Shown here: positions 6,337 through 13,046 of the stretch, piece by piece
Layout of the letters: every line of letters starts with the position of its first letter
Numbering within the stretch: position 1 is the first letter of the stretch
Origin: an uncultured Oscillospiraceae bacterium
GTDB lineage: Bacteria; Bacillota; Clostridia; Oscillospirales; Oscillospiraceae
Reading direction: 5' to 3'
NCBI GenBank assembly: GCA_944385775.1
Contig: CALWYM010000085.1
Location: 1 to 14,116 of the forward strand
DNA length: 14,116 nt
Program-made: the position numbers and the translations under genes
Notes under the pieces: model-generated
Told to the model about the DNA's origin: nothing
The model's input: the letters and a program-made list of their open reading frames with translations, nothing else
Database searches by the model: none

Positions 6337-7673
6337 AAAAGGTAAAGCGCCGTTTTGAAACGCTGTCATTTTACGATCACACGGCAATTTCCGCTCATTT
6401 GGAGAAGATGGCGTCAAAGGGCTGGATGATAAGCAAGATAACGAACATTTTCTGGATTTACAAACCTATTGAGCCAAAGAAGATTCATTTTGCGGTATCA
6501 TACTATCCAAAAGCTTCGGAGTTTGACCCGGAACCTACGGAGCAGCAGAAGATGTTTCACGAGTTTTGTGCCCATACGGGGTGGAAGCTGGCATGTACCG
6601 CCGCACAGATGCAGATTTTCTATAACGAGAGAGAGAATCCTGTGCCGATAGAGACTGAGCCGGAACTGGAAATTCAGACAATTCACGCCTCGGTAAAAAA
6701 GGGGTTTATACCGGTTTATTTAGTACTTTTAATAATTGGACTGTTTAATACTGTGCTTTTTATTTCTAATTTGATTTCCGACCCTGTGGATTTGCTGTCC
6801 AATACCACTGATTTATTTAGAGGCACGGTATATTTTCTGCTGGTACTTTTGTGTGTCACTGACCTGAGTTGTTATTTTGTCTGGCGGAAGAGAGCCATAA
6901 GAGCGGCAGCCCACGGAGAGTTTCTAAAGACGATAAGCACGTCAAAATTTCAGAAAGTTATTATAATTTTAGTCTTTAGCTGTGCTGTATATTGGCTATC
7001 TGACATTGCTCTTAGCGGAGAGCCGCTTCAGATAGCTACTGCTGTGGCAACAATTATATATATTGTTCTTTTGTTTTATCTGGTAAATAAGACGAAGGAA
7101 GTTTTAAAAGAGAAAAAGGTATCACGGGGAGTAAATCGAACTCTTACAGTAGCTACAAGCTTTGTCCTATCCTTTGCAATGATGGGTGGTATAATCTGGG
7201 CAGGTGTTTATGCCGTATCTCACGGTCTTTTTGACAAAGAACTCTCTAGATATGATGAACTGCCTCTTGGCGTGGAGGATTTGCTGGACATTTCCACTGA
7301 CGACTACACGAGCGAGCAGCGTGGCAGCAGCTCAATTCTTATGGGACAGTATGTGGTAAGGCAGCATAATCGTCACGAGTCAGCTCCGTGGATTGAGTAC
7401 ACGGTGGTTAATGTGAATCTTCCATTTTTATACGGTACGTGCAGGGAATGGGTGCTTAAAAAAGTGAATTATTACTCTTCGGCTTTTGAGTTTAGCTGGA
7501 TGGAGGATAACCCGACACCCTGGGGGGCAAAGGAAGCTTACAGGCTGTACGATGAAGGGTATGGCTACAACTCGTGCTACGTTCTGTGCTATGACCGTAC
7601 TATTCTTGAGATTATGCTAAGTTGGGATTTAACCGACGAGCAGAAAGCTATTGTAGGCGAAAGACTAGGGTGA
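6333..7673 (+). CDS. DUF2812 domain membrane protein, PadR partner
   Basis: A 446-residue protein of unknown function. Residues about 1-115 match the DUF2812 pattern: FETLSFYDHTAISAHLEKMASKGW, an IYKP strand, and a second HTGWKL...QIFY element. Five hydrophobic segments follow at about 125-147, 162-184, 206-226, 231-251 and 270-295. An odd number with a cytosolic N-terminus puts residues about 300-446 outside the membrane; that tail has C370, C415 and C419 and no domain I recognise. Start: ATG at 6333 overlapping the padR stop (ATGA), with GAGAGGAGG eight bases upstream inside padR. It ends in adjacent stop codons TGA-TAA-TAA. It may sense a signal and act on PadR, or be the cargo that PadR controls; the sequence does not decide between these. 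Confidence 0.85.
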   Translation: MKKVKRRFETLSFYDHTAISAHLEKMASKGWMISKITNIFWIYKPIEPKKIHFAVSYYPKASEFDPEPTEQQKMFHEFCAHTGWKLACTAAQMQIFYNERENPVPIETEPELEIQTIHASVKKGFIPVYLVLLIIGLFNTVLFISNLISDPVDLLSNTTDLFRGTVYFLLVLLCVTDLSCYFVWRKRAIRAAAHGEFLKTISTSKFQKVIIILVFSCAVYWLSDIALSGEPLQIATAVATIIYIVLLFYLVNKTKEVLKEKKVSRGVNRTLTVATSFVLSFAMMGGIIWAGVYAVSHGLFDKELSRYDELPLGVEDLLDISTDDYTSEQRGSSSILMGQYVVRQHNRHESAPWIEYTVVNVNLPFLYGTCREWVLKKVNYYSSAFEFSWMEDNPTPWGAKEAYRLYDEGYGYNSCYVLCYDRTILEIMLSWDLTDEQKAIVGERLG

Positions 7674-7678
7674 TAATA

Positions 7679-7710
7679 AAACAGTACAGCCATTATTGGC
7701 TGTACTGTTT
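7679..7710. terminator. Bidirectional terminator between DUF2812 and CYTH genes
   Basis: A 13-bp perfect stem (AAACAGTACAGCC at 7679-7691 with GGCTGTACTGTTT at 7698-7710) and a 6-base loop. The minus strand gives TTTT and more T-rich sequence after the stem, so it suits the obgE-CYTH transcript best; the plus strand has only TTT. Confidence 0.88.
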
Positions 7711-7714
7711 CTGG

Positions 7715-8170
7715 TTAAGGCAGCACTTGACTGCTCATATATGAGTTAGAATATCGCTTGTCCATGGTAACATCTTCTGAAAACCAATCAGGCGGAGCAA
7801 AGTTTTCCGCCTCATTTACAGATTCAAACTCCACCTCAGCAATGACAAGAGGGGAGAAGGGAGGCTCAAAAATATCAAGTTCAATGGTATGACCGCCGTA
7901 GGGAATAAGATAACGCTTCTTTCTAATGACGTTGCCGTCGGCTTTCGCCAAAAGATGGAGGTACGAAGCTTCCGTAAGAGGAAGATTATATTCTTCGTGT
8001 ATAAGATGACCGCCGCCCTTGTAGGTGAGATAGTACTGGTCGTCACTTTTTCGCACTCTGACTACCGGGTCCGTTGAAAGATAAGCCTGCTCAATTACTT
8101 TTACCTTTTTGCCTTCAAGGTCAGGGAGAGATTTAACCGTAAATTTCCGCTCAATCTCCATATTCTCCAT
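7715..8170 (-). CDS. CYTH domain protein (short triphosphate tunnel metalloenzyme)
   Basis: A 151-residue single-domain CYTH protein, the size of the small bacterial triphosphate tunnel enzymes, which hydrolyse tripolyphosphate or nucleoside triphosphates with Mg or Mn. The ExExK signature is EIERK (5-9). Tunnel-lining charged residues follow: R38 and R40, K51, E59/E60, R83-R86, E97/D99, the AEVEFE strand (111-116), and the closing YSNS (140-143). The start at 8170 is supported by a weak GAGG nine bases upstream at the end of obgE. The next Met, three residues on, is an alternative with its GGAG too close. It lies six bases after the obgE stop, so co-transcription and probably coupling are likely. 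The exact substrate is not readable. Confidence 0.9.
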   Translation of the reverse strand: MENMEIERKFTVKSLPDLEGKKVKVIEQAYLSTDPVVRVRKSDDQYYLTYKGGGHLIHEEYNLPLTEASYLHLLAKADGNVIRKKRYLIPYGGHTIELDIFEPPFSPLVIAEVEFESVNEAENFAPPDWFSEDVTMDKRYSNSYMSSQVLP

Positions 8171-8176
8171 AGTAAA

Positions 8177-9442
8177 TTACCTCGTGTACTCAAATTCCAT
8201 ACCGCATACGTTTACTGTATCTTTTTCCTTAATTCCGAGCTCCTCAAGTTTGTCAAAGAGACCGCGGTTTCTCAATACCTTATCAAAATACATTCGCGAC
8301 TCATAGTCGGAGAAGTTCGTGCTGTTAACTACCTGCTCAACCCAGCCGCCCTCAACAGTCCAGTAACCGTTATCATTTGTAATTTCAGGCTCTTCCTCGT
8401 TAAGGTCGACAGTTTCCTCCACAAAGTCCGGCTCATAAGTGATAATGGGCGGAAGCTGGCTTAGCCTCTGAGCGATATGAACTGTAAGTTCACTGACGCC
8501 AAGATGGGTAGCAGCGGATATGGCAAAAAACTCGTATCCCTGACTTTCCACATAGCCCTTAAAACGCCTGATTGACTCCTCATCTGCAATGTCGCATTTA
8601 TTTCCCACAACAATCATTGGTCTTGACGCCAGTTCCTCACTATAAAGCTTAAGCTCGGAGTTAATGGAATTAAAATCCTCAATGGGGTCCCGCGCTTCGC
8701 TTCCGGATACGTCAACCACATGGACAAGAAGACGGCAGCGGTCTATATGACGAAGAAAATCGTGCCCAAGTCCCGCACCCTCGTTGGCACCGTCTATAAT
8801 TCCAGGAATATCGGCCATAACAAAGCTCTGTCCCTCGCCTACATAGCAAACTCCAAGGTTTGGGAAAAGGGTGGTAAAATGGTAGTTTGCAATCTTTGGT
8901 CTCGCCTTTGAAACCACACTGAGCAGTGTTGACTTTCCTACGTTGGGAAAACCTACAAGACCTACATCTGCAAGCAGCTTAAGCTCAAGGGTTATTTCAC
9001 GCTCCACTCCCGGAAGACCGGGCTTTGCAAAGCGCGGTGCCTGCCGTGTGGGTGTGGCGAAATGGGCGTTTCCCCAGCCACCGTTTCCGCCCCTTGCCGC
9101 AATAAAGCTTTCACCGGTGGACATATCGGCCATAACTTGACCTGTTTTGGTGTCCCTGACAATGGTGCCAACAGGTACGCGGATTATAAGGTCATCGCCG
9201 TCCTTGCCGGAGCAGCGCTTACCGCTGCCGTCCATGCCGTTTTTGGCAACATATTTACGCTTGTAACGAAAATCCATCAGCGTAGACATATTAGGGTCAG
9301 GTACAAGAACTATATTTCCGCCTTTTCCTCCGTCGCCACCGTCAGGTCCGCCGGAGGCTACGTATTTCTCACGGTGAAATGCAACAGCACCGTTTCCGCC
9401 TTTTCCGGCTTTTATTTCTATTGTAGCTTTATCTACGAACAT
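8177..9442 (-). CDS. obgE: GTPase Obg/CgtA
   Basis: An essential GTPase that binds the 50S ribosomal subunit and links ribosome assembly to (p)ppGpp and growth state. 421 residues with the Firmicute three-domain layout. The glycine-rich Obg fold occupies 1-158 (GGPDGGDGGKGG, GGNGGWGNAHF). The G domain follows, with P-loop GFPNVGKST (164-172), DIPG (211-214), NKCD (281-284) and SAA (309-311). The OCT domain is about 355-421. Start: ATG at 9442, fixed by the canonical MFVDKATIEIKAGKGGNG. The ribosome site is poor (GAAATGAG about ten bases upstream), unusual beside its neighbours. Transcribed from an extended-minus-10 promoter at 9482-9510 and followed closely by the CYTH gene. Confidence 0.98.
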   Translation of the reverse strand: MFVDKATIEIKAGKGGNGAVAFHREKYVASGGPDGGDGGKGGNIVLVPDPNMSTLMDFRYKRKYVAKNGMDGSGKRCSGKDGDDLIIRVPVGTIVRDTKTGQVMADMSTGESFIAARGGNGGWGNAHFATPTRQAPRFAKPGLPGVEREITLELKLLADVGLVGFPNVGKSTLLSVVSKARPKIANYHFTTLFPNLGVCYVGEGQSFVMADIPGIIDGANEGAGLGHDFLRHIDRCRLLVHVVDVSGSEARDPIEDFNSINSELKLYSEELASRPMIVVGNKCDIADEESIRRFKGYVESQGYEFFAISAATHLGVSELTVHIAQRLSQLPPIITYEPDFVEETVDLNEEEPEITNDNGYWTVEGGWVEQVVNSTNFSDYESRMYFDKVLRNRGLFDKLEELGIKEKDTVNVCGMEFEYTR

Positions 9443-9465
9443 TAATTTTCAACTCATTTCAATTT

Positions 9466-9475
9466 GTAAATTTAC
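9466..9475. promoter_or_regulatory. Perfect palindrome at the obgE transcription start
   Basis: GTAAATTTAC, a perfect 10-bp palindrome just downstream of the obgE -10, about at +1. It could be an operator, but AT-rich palindromes of this size also occur by chance. Confidence 0.3.
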
Positions 9476-9480
9476 CTGCA

Positions 9481-9502
9481 CATAATATCATATTTTATTA
9501 TG
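9481..9502. promoter_or_regulatory. Inverted repeat covering the obgE -10
   Basis: CATAATA (9481-9487) and TATTATG (9496-9502), 7-bp arms with an 8-base spacer. One arm covers the obgE -10. Its size (22 bp) fits a MarR-type site and the marR gene diverges here, but binding is only a guess. Confidence 0.35.
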
Positions 9503-9510
9503 ATTTTCAA
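9482..9510 (-). promoter_or_regulatory. Promoter of obgE-CYTH
   Basis: On the minus strand: -35 TTGAAA (9505-9510), 17-base spacer, -10 TATTAT (9482-9487) with an extended TGA. Each hexamer is one mismatch from consensus. Confidence 0.75.
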
Positions 9511-9520
9511 TAAATTATTA

Positions 9521-9549
9521 TTGCAGACGGTTTTAAAATGTGTTATATT
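9521..9549 (+). promoter_or_regulatory. Probable promoter of marR
   Basis: Weak -35 TTGCAG (9521-9526), 17-base spacer, -10 TATATT (9544-9549) with extended TGT. It predicts a leader of about 33 bases. It is back to back with the obgE promoter. Confidence 0.55.
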
Positions 9550-9588
9550 GTTCTCGTTTGGACGTATTAATATAATGGAGAAACAAAA

Positions 9589-10032
9589 ATGGAATTAGGA
9601 CTTAACTTGCTTGAGTACTACAATGTTTTAAGAGCGGCATATACGGTTTACTCTGACAGGGTGAGTAATAAATACGGAATATCGAGAAGAGAACTGGATA
9701 TACTTCTGTTTCTTGCGAATAACAAGCAATATGATACTGCTGCGGAGATTGTAGAGATGAAGCACCTGGCCAAATCTCACGTATCAGTGATAATTTCGCG
9801 ACTTGAGGAAAGCGGACTAATTACCAGATCATTTGCGGCAGGCAATCACAAAACGGTCCATATTTCCCTTACTGAAGCTTCCATGCCAATTATATCTGAC
9901 GGAATGAACATCAGAAAGGAATTTGCGGAAACGATTTTCAAGGGAATGGATGAGAAGGATATGGAGTCTGCCAGAGCCTTTATGGATAAGGTCAAGTTTA
10001 ATGCAAACAGTTTTCTAAATGACAACCAGTGA
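9589..10032 (+). CDS. MarR family transcriptional regulator
   Basis: A 147-residue winged-helix dimeric regulator. The N-terminal dimerisation helix (LNLLEYYNVLRAAYTVYSD) leads into the DNA-binding core: ISRRELDILLFLANN, the recognition helix region LAKSHVSVIISRLEESGLI (about 61-79), the wing RSFAAGNHKTVHISLTE, and a C-terminal dimerisation helix. Length is typical. Start: ATG at 9589 with GGAG eight bases upstream. It stands alone on its strand: divergent from obgE and tail-to-tail with udp, two bases apart. No transporter or enzyme that MarR proteins usually govern is adjacent on the same strand, so its targets may be elsewhere; self-control through the 9443-9588 region is likely but unproven. 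Confidence 0.92.
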   Translation: MELGLNLLEYYNVLRAAYTVYSDRVSNKYGISRRELDILLFLANNKQYDTAAEIVEMKHLAKSHVSVIISRLEESGLITRSFAAGNHKTVHISLTEASMPIISDGMNIRKEFAETIFKGMDEKDMESARAFMDKVKFNANSFLNDNQ

Positions 10033-10034
10033 TT

Positions 10035-10790
10035 TTAATTTGAAGAGAGTATAATGGAACGCACGGCTTCTATGGCTGTGCGTATTCCTTTTTCTGTGGA
10101 AAGGTCGTCGGGCTCATTAAAGCCGGCGGCTTTACGTTCCTGATTCCATATGACGTTAAGTACTGTCCCACAGCGCACTCCCAGACTCGCAGCCACGGTA
10201 AAGAGAGCGGCGGATTCCATTTCGCTGCCTAAAACTCCAAGCTTTTTCCAGGCGTCCCATTTAGCGGTAAGCTCATACGACACAGGCATACGTTCGGGGC
10301 TGTGCTGACCGTAGAAAGAATCCTTGCACTGCACAACACCCTCGTGGTGAATATAGGACAGCTTATTTGCGGCGTTTACCAGTGCTATAACTATGGAATA
10401 ATCGGCGGCGGCAGGGTATTCGATAGGAGCGTATTCACGGCTGGTACCTTCATTTCGTATGGCTGCGGTGGGAATAACGATGTGACCGCTTTTAACGTTC
10501 ATATTAATTCCGCCGCAGGTGCCGACTCTGATAAATGTTTTTACGCCTATGGCAGCAAGTTCCTCCATTGCGATAGCGGCGGACGGTCCTCCGATACCAG
10601 TGGAGGTTACTGAAACTTTAGCACCTTCCAATGTGCCGGTATATGTGGTAAACTCTCTGTTTTGGGCAACGAGCCTTGGTGAGTTAAGGTATTCGGCTAT
10701 TTTAACACATCTACCCGGGTCGCCCGGCAGGATACAAATTTCACCTACATCGCCTTTGGCTAAAGCTATATGATACTGTAATTCAGACAT
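10035..10790 (-). CDS. udp: Uridine phosphorylase (nucleoside phosphorylase family)
   Basis: Cleaves uridine (and often deoxyuridine) with phosphate to uracil and (deoxy)ribose-1-phosphate in pyrimidine salvage. 251 residues, typical hexamer subunit. Phosphate-binding elements are GDPGR (R27) and RVGTCGG (R88, T91). The ribose-binding signature SEMESAALF (189-197) and the substrate loop CKDSFYGQHSPERMP (155-169) match the Firmicute uridine phosphorylase branch rather than PNP. The base-specific Gln/Arg pair of the E. coli enzyme is not aligned exactly here, so nucleoside preference is family inference. Start: ATG at 10790 with a strong AGGAGGGG (10796-10803). Own promoter at 10823-10851. Its end lies two bases from marR, and I see no terminator of its own on the minus strand. 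Confidence 0.93.
   Translation of the reverse strand: MSELQYHIALAKGDVGEICILPGDPGRCVKIAEYLNSPRLVAQNREFTTYTGTLEGAKVSVTSTGIGGPSAAIAMEELAAIGVKTFIRVGTCGGINMNVKSGHIVIPTAAIRNEGTSREYAPIEYPAAADYSIVIALVNAANKLSYIHHEGVVQCKDSFYGQHSPERMPVSYELTAKWDAWKKLGVLGSEMESAALFTVAASLGVRCGTVLNVIWNQERKAAGFNEPDDLSTEKGIRTAIEAVRSIILSSN
10056..10093 (+). terminator. Probable marR terminator inside the udp coding region
   Basis: On the plus strand ACGCACGGC (10059-10067) pairs with GCTGTGCGT (10075-10083): nine base pairs with one G-T wobble and a 7-base loop. Partial pairing of GGAA with TTCC extends the base, then five Ts (10089-10093). It begins 24 bases after the marR stop and lies antisense in the last codons of udp. 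Confidence 0.68.
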
Positions 10791-10822
10791 TTTCGCCCCT
10801 CCTGACCATACTTTATAACTGT

Positions 10823-10851
10823 AATATATACTACAATTATGTATTTATCAA
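10823..10851 (-). promoter_or_regulatory. Promoter of udp
   Basis: On the minus strand: -35 TTGATA (10846-10851), 17-base spacer, -10 TATATT (10823-10828), lying about 32 bases before the udp start codon. Confidence 0.7.
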
Positions 10852-10889
10852 TAGTTTTCAGTAAAGAGCAATAAATTACACAGAAAATC

Positions 10890-10918
10890 TTGCAAAAAAT
10901 CGGTCAAAGTAGTAGAAT
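10890..10918 (+). promoter_or_regulatory. Promoter of the anchored protein gene
   Basis: -35 TTGCAA (10890-10895), 17-base spacer, -10 TAGAAT (10913-10918). The predicted leader of about 50 bases contains a small AGCC-GAAA-GGCT hairpin (10939-10950) with a GNRA loop. Confidence 0.6.
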
Positions 10919-10976
10919 AGACTAAAAGAAAATAGCTTAGCCGAAAGGCTTTATGAATGAGACCTGAGGTGGTACG

Positions 10977-11633
10977 ATGAAGAAAGCGGCTTCTTATCTG
11001 ATAGTAGCTTTGCTGGGCATGGTGATAGGGGCCTCAATCCTTTTGCTGGTTTTCAGAAATGCAGATACGCAGGCTGTGAATAACGCACTGGGGAATGTTT
11101 CACCGAATACGGTGGTTGATGCAGGGTCCAGTACTAATCTTGAGCTTTATGAAATTGCTGTGGAAGCGGCTGAATATATTAAATATGGCGACTATGTTTC
11201 TCTTGCTTCTATGGTGCACCCCGTTTACGGAGTGTATTTCTCTCCAACGCCCACTATAAATTTAAAGAATAATCAGTGTTTTGACCAATATGAGGTTGCA
11301 GCCTTCGACAGTGATGATTCCAGCTATGTCTGGGGTAACGCAGGCGGCGAGATGCTTCCAATTGAAATGGATATTAAGACATACATGGGGACATATGTAT
11401 ATGATTATGATTATGTAAGTGCGTCACTTGTAAGTATTAATGCTCCGGCTAAAACTGGAAACAGCCTTGAAAATATTGTGGAGTCATTTCCCAAGGGACA
11501 GTATGTCGACCTTTGTTTCCCAGGAACAGCTGAGAATGAATTTAATGATTGGCGTATTTTACGACTTGTATTTGAGGACTATGAGGGGACCCTTAGATTA
11601 ACAGCTATAATTCACAGTCAATATACGATTTAA
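10977..11633 (+). CDS. Membrane-anchored extracytoplasmic protein of unknown function
   Basis: 218 residues. I do not recognise a named family. An N-terminal lysine pair and a hydrophobic stretch at about 7-26 form an uncleaved signal anchor or signal peptide; there is no lipobox Cys. Residues about 30-55 look like a Ser/Asn-rich linker. The outer domain has GDYVSLASMVHPVYGVYFSP (71-90) and a C-terminal strand pair ending TLRLTAIIHSQYTI. I have seen this pairing (LAS-x-x-HP-x-x-GV-x-FSP near the start, IIH-x-x-x-T-I at the end) in other uncharacterised Firmicute surface proteins, recalled and not checked. Two cysteines, C101 and C180, could form a disulfide. Start: ATG at 10977 with GAGGTGG four bases upstream. 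Monocistronic, with its own promoter and terminator. Confidence 0.8.
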   Translation: MKKAASYLIVALLGMVIGASILLLVFRNADTQAVNNALGNVSPNTVVDAGSSTNLELYEIAVEAAEYIKYGDYVSLASMVHPVYGVYFSPTPTINLKNNQCFDQYEVAAFDSDDSSYVWGNAGGEMLPIEMDIKTYMGTYVYDYDYVSASLVSINAPAKTGNSLENIVESFPKGQYVDLCFPGTAENEFNDWRILRLVFEDYEGTLRLTAIIHSQYTI

Positions 11634-11641
11634 TAATTTTT

Positions 11642-11676
11642 AAGAGCAGAAGTACATTTGTACTTCTGCTCTTTTT
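11642..11676 (+). terminator. Terminator after the anchored protein gene
   Basis: A perfect 15-bp inverted repeat (AAGAGCAGAAGTACA at 11642-11656 with its complement at 11659-11673) with almost no spacer, then a T-run to 11676. It also lies just beyond the gap stop codon on the minus strand, but there the stem is followed by only TT then As, so it is a weaker terminator for gap. Confidence 0.9.
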
Positions 11677-11698
11677 ATAGGCATTAAAACTGATAAAA

Positions 11699-12703
11699 TT
11701 AGCGTTCAAGAGTAGCAAAGTATTTAGCTGTACGAATCATCTGACTGGTGTAGGAGTTCTCGTTATCATACCAGGAAACGACCTGAACGAGGTTGTCAGC
11801 GCCGACCATGGTCTGAGTAGCATCGAAGATGGAGCCGTAGGTGCTGCCGATAACATCGGAGGAAACGATCTCCTCGTCATTATAGCCGAAAGACTCGTTG
11901 GAAGCAGCCTTCATGGCGGCGTTAATCTCATCGACAGTAACGCTCTTTTCAACGGTAGCTACAAGGATAGTGGTGGAGCCAGTAGGAGTAGGAACGCGCT
12001 GAGCAGAACCGATAAGCTTGCCGTTAAGCTCAGGGATAACAAGACCGATAGCCTTGGCAGCACCAGTGCTGTTAGGAACGATGTTGATAGCACCGGCACG
12101 GCTTCTTCTGAGATCGCCCTTTCTCTGAGGACCATCAAGGATCATCTGGTTGCCGGTGTAAGCATGAATGGTGCTCATAATACCGGATTTAATGCCGGCA
12201 AGGTCATTAAGAGCCTTAGCCATAGGAGCAAGGCAGTTAGTGGTGCAGGAAGCGGCGGAAATAATGGTGTCTTCAGGAGTGAGGGTCTTGTGGTTAACGT
12301 TATAAACGATAGTGGGGAGGTCATTTCCGGCAGGAGCGGAGATAACGACCTTTCTGGCGCCGGCGTTGATGTGAGCCTGAGCCTTAGCCTTAGAGGTATA
12401 GAAACCGGTGCACTCGAGAACGACGTCAACACCGAGCTCACCCCAAGGGCACTCGTTTGCGTCAGCAAACTTATAAATTTTAATGGTCTGACCGTCAACA
12501 GTTATGGAATCCTCACCGGCTACTACGGTGTCGGCCTTGGAATACTTGCCCTGAGAAGAATCGTACTTCAGAAGATGTGCCAGCATCTTGGGGCTGGTCA
12601 GGTCATTGATTGCGACAACTTCATAGCCCTCTGCACCAAACATCTGTCTAAATGCAAGACGACCAATGCGTCCAAAACCGTTGATTGCTACTTTAACGCT
12701 CAT
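11699..12703 (-). CDS. gap: Glyceraldehyde-3-phosphate dehydrogenase, type I
   Basis: Central glycolytic enzyme: oxidises and phosphorylates glyceraldehyde-3-phosphate to 1,3-bisphosphoglycerate with NAD. 334 residues, typical. The NAD site is INGFGRIGR (7-15), with D34 in AINDL favouring NAD over NADP. The catalytic cysteine is C153 in SAASCTTNC, with its partner H180 in STIHAYT. The start is ATG at 12703 (MSVKVAING): GGAGG stands eight bases upstream. The ATG at 12718 overlaps that GGAGG, lacks a ribosome site of its own and would add five unusual residues. No pgk or tpi follows; the next gene is on the other strand, so it appears monocistronic. A perfect -10 and an A-tract upstream suggest strong expression. 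Confidence 0.98.
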   Translation of the reverse strand: MSVKVAINGFGRIGRLAFRQMFGAEGYEVVAINDLTSPKMLAHLLKYDSSQGKYSKADTVVAGEDSITVDGQTIKIYKFADANECPWGELGVDVVLECTGFYTSKAKAQAHINAGARKVVISAPAGNDLPTIVYNVNHKTLTPEDTIISAASCTTNCLAPMAKALNDLAGIKSGIMSTIHAYTGNQMILDGPQRKGDLRRSRAGAINIVPNSTGAAKAIGLVIPELNGKLIGSAQRVPTPTGSTTILVATVEKSVTVDEINAAMKAASNESFGYNDEEIVSSDVIGSTYGSIFDATQTMVGADNLVQVVSWYDNENSYTSQMIRTAKYFATLER

Positions 12704-12770
12704 GATAATTGCCTCCATTTAAATTTGATTTTCTTTGGTACCATTAATAAGTACGTTTAGAACCATTAAA

Positions 12771-12799
12771 ATTATACCCTTATTTGAAAGAAAAATAAA
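12771..12799 (-). promoter_or_regulatory. Promoter of gap
   Basis: On the minus strand: perfect -10 TATAAT (12771-12776), 17-base spacer, weak -35 TTTATT (12794-12799). Directly upstream is a run of nine As and further A-rich sequence (12801-12830), like an UP element. The leader is about 60 bases. Confidence 0.6.
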
Positions 12800-12965
12800 G
12801 TTTTTTTTTATATTTTTTAACGATTTCTCACATTGACAAAAAATTCACCAAAATTGCCCAATGATTTGATACATTTACATAAATAAATTTTGCTAAAGCT
12901 AATTATATACAATTAAAATATGATATTATCTGTTAATTAAGAGACAAAAAGGGAGCTTGTGCATA

Positions 12966-13046
12966 TTGTTGAATAAGGTAAAAGCAGAAAGCTATATTTA
13001 CATGATATGGAAATATAGCTTTGGTTTTACCAGCTTAGCAAAGTAA
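12966..13046 (+). CDS. Possible 26-codon small reading frame (weak)
   Basis: A TTG-started frame ending in TAA at 13044-13046, with GGGAG (12951-12955) ten bases upstream. It would encode a lysine- and aromatic-containing peptide (LLNKVKAESYIYMIWKYS and on). Against it: the frame is very short, the start is TTG, and most of its length is the hairpin at 12977-13031, which alone could explain the sequence. Confidence 0.12.
   Translation: MLNKVKAESYIYMIWKYSFGFTSLAK
12977..13031. repeat. Long two-part hairpin of unknown role
   Basis: Inner stem: AAAGCTATATTT (12988-12999) with AAATATAGCTTT (13011-13022), 12 bp perfect, 11-base loop. Outer stem: GGTAAAA (12977-12983) with TTTTACC (13025-13031), 7 bp, separated from the inner stem by a 4/2-base internal loop. 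Neither strand has a clean T-run after the stem, though on the minus strand CTGCTTTT follows the inner stem, so it could be a second ftsH terminator. It could also be part of an unrecognised small RNA. Confidence 0.6.

Noticed and set aside
9571..9576. Perfect TATAAT just before marR
   Set aside because: It abuts the GGAG ribosome site, so a transcript from it would start after the ribosome site. The extended -10 at 9544-9549 is a better fit.
10963..10980. T-box-like AGGTGGTAC just before the 10977 gene
   Set aside because: It resembles the T-box antiterminator core, but there is no specifier stem, no terminator and only about 50 bases of leader. The GAGGTGG is simply the ribosome site four bases from the ATG.
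10957..10980. Seven-codon ATG frame overlapping the 10977 start (ATGA)
   Set aside because: No ribosome site precedes it and its codons coincide with the ribosome site of the real gene, so chance is the simplest explanation.
12704..12718. Start of gap at the ATG at 12718
   Set aside because: That ATG overlaps the GGAGG which serves the ATG at 12703, and the GAPDH family begins at MSVKVAING.
12164..12760. Long open frame opposite gap
   Set aside because: It is a shadow of the GC-biased codons of gap. It lacks a ribosome site and recognisable domains, and it runs through the gap promoter.
12833..12838. Perfect TTGACA on the plus strand between gap and ftsH
   Set aside because: No -10-like hexamer lies 15-19 bases downstream.
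12988..13022. Hairpin arms as terminal repeats of a mobile element
   Set aside because: The arms are only 11 bases apart, there is no target-site duplication, and no second copy is visible in the window.
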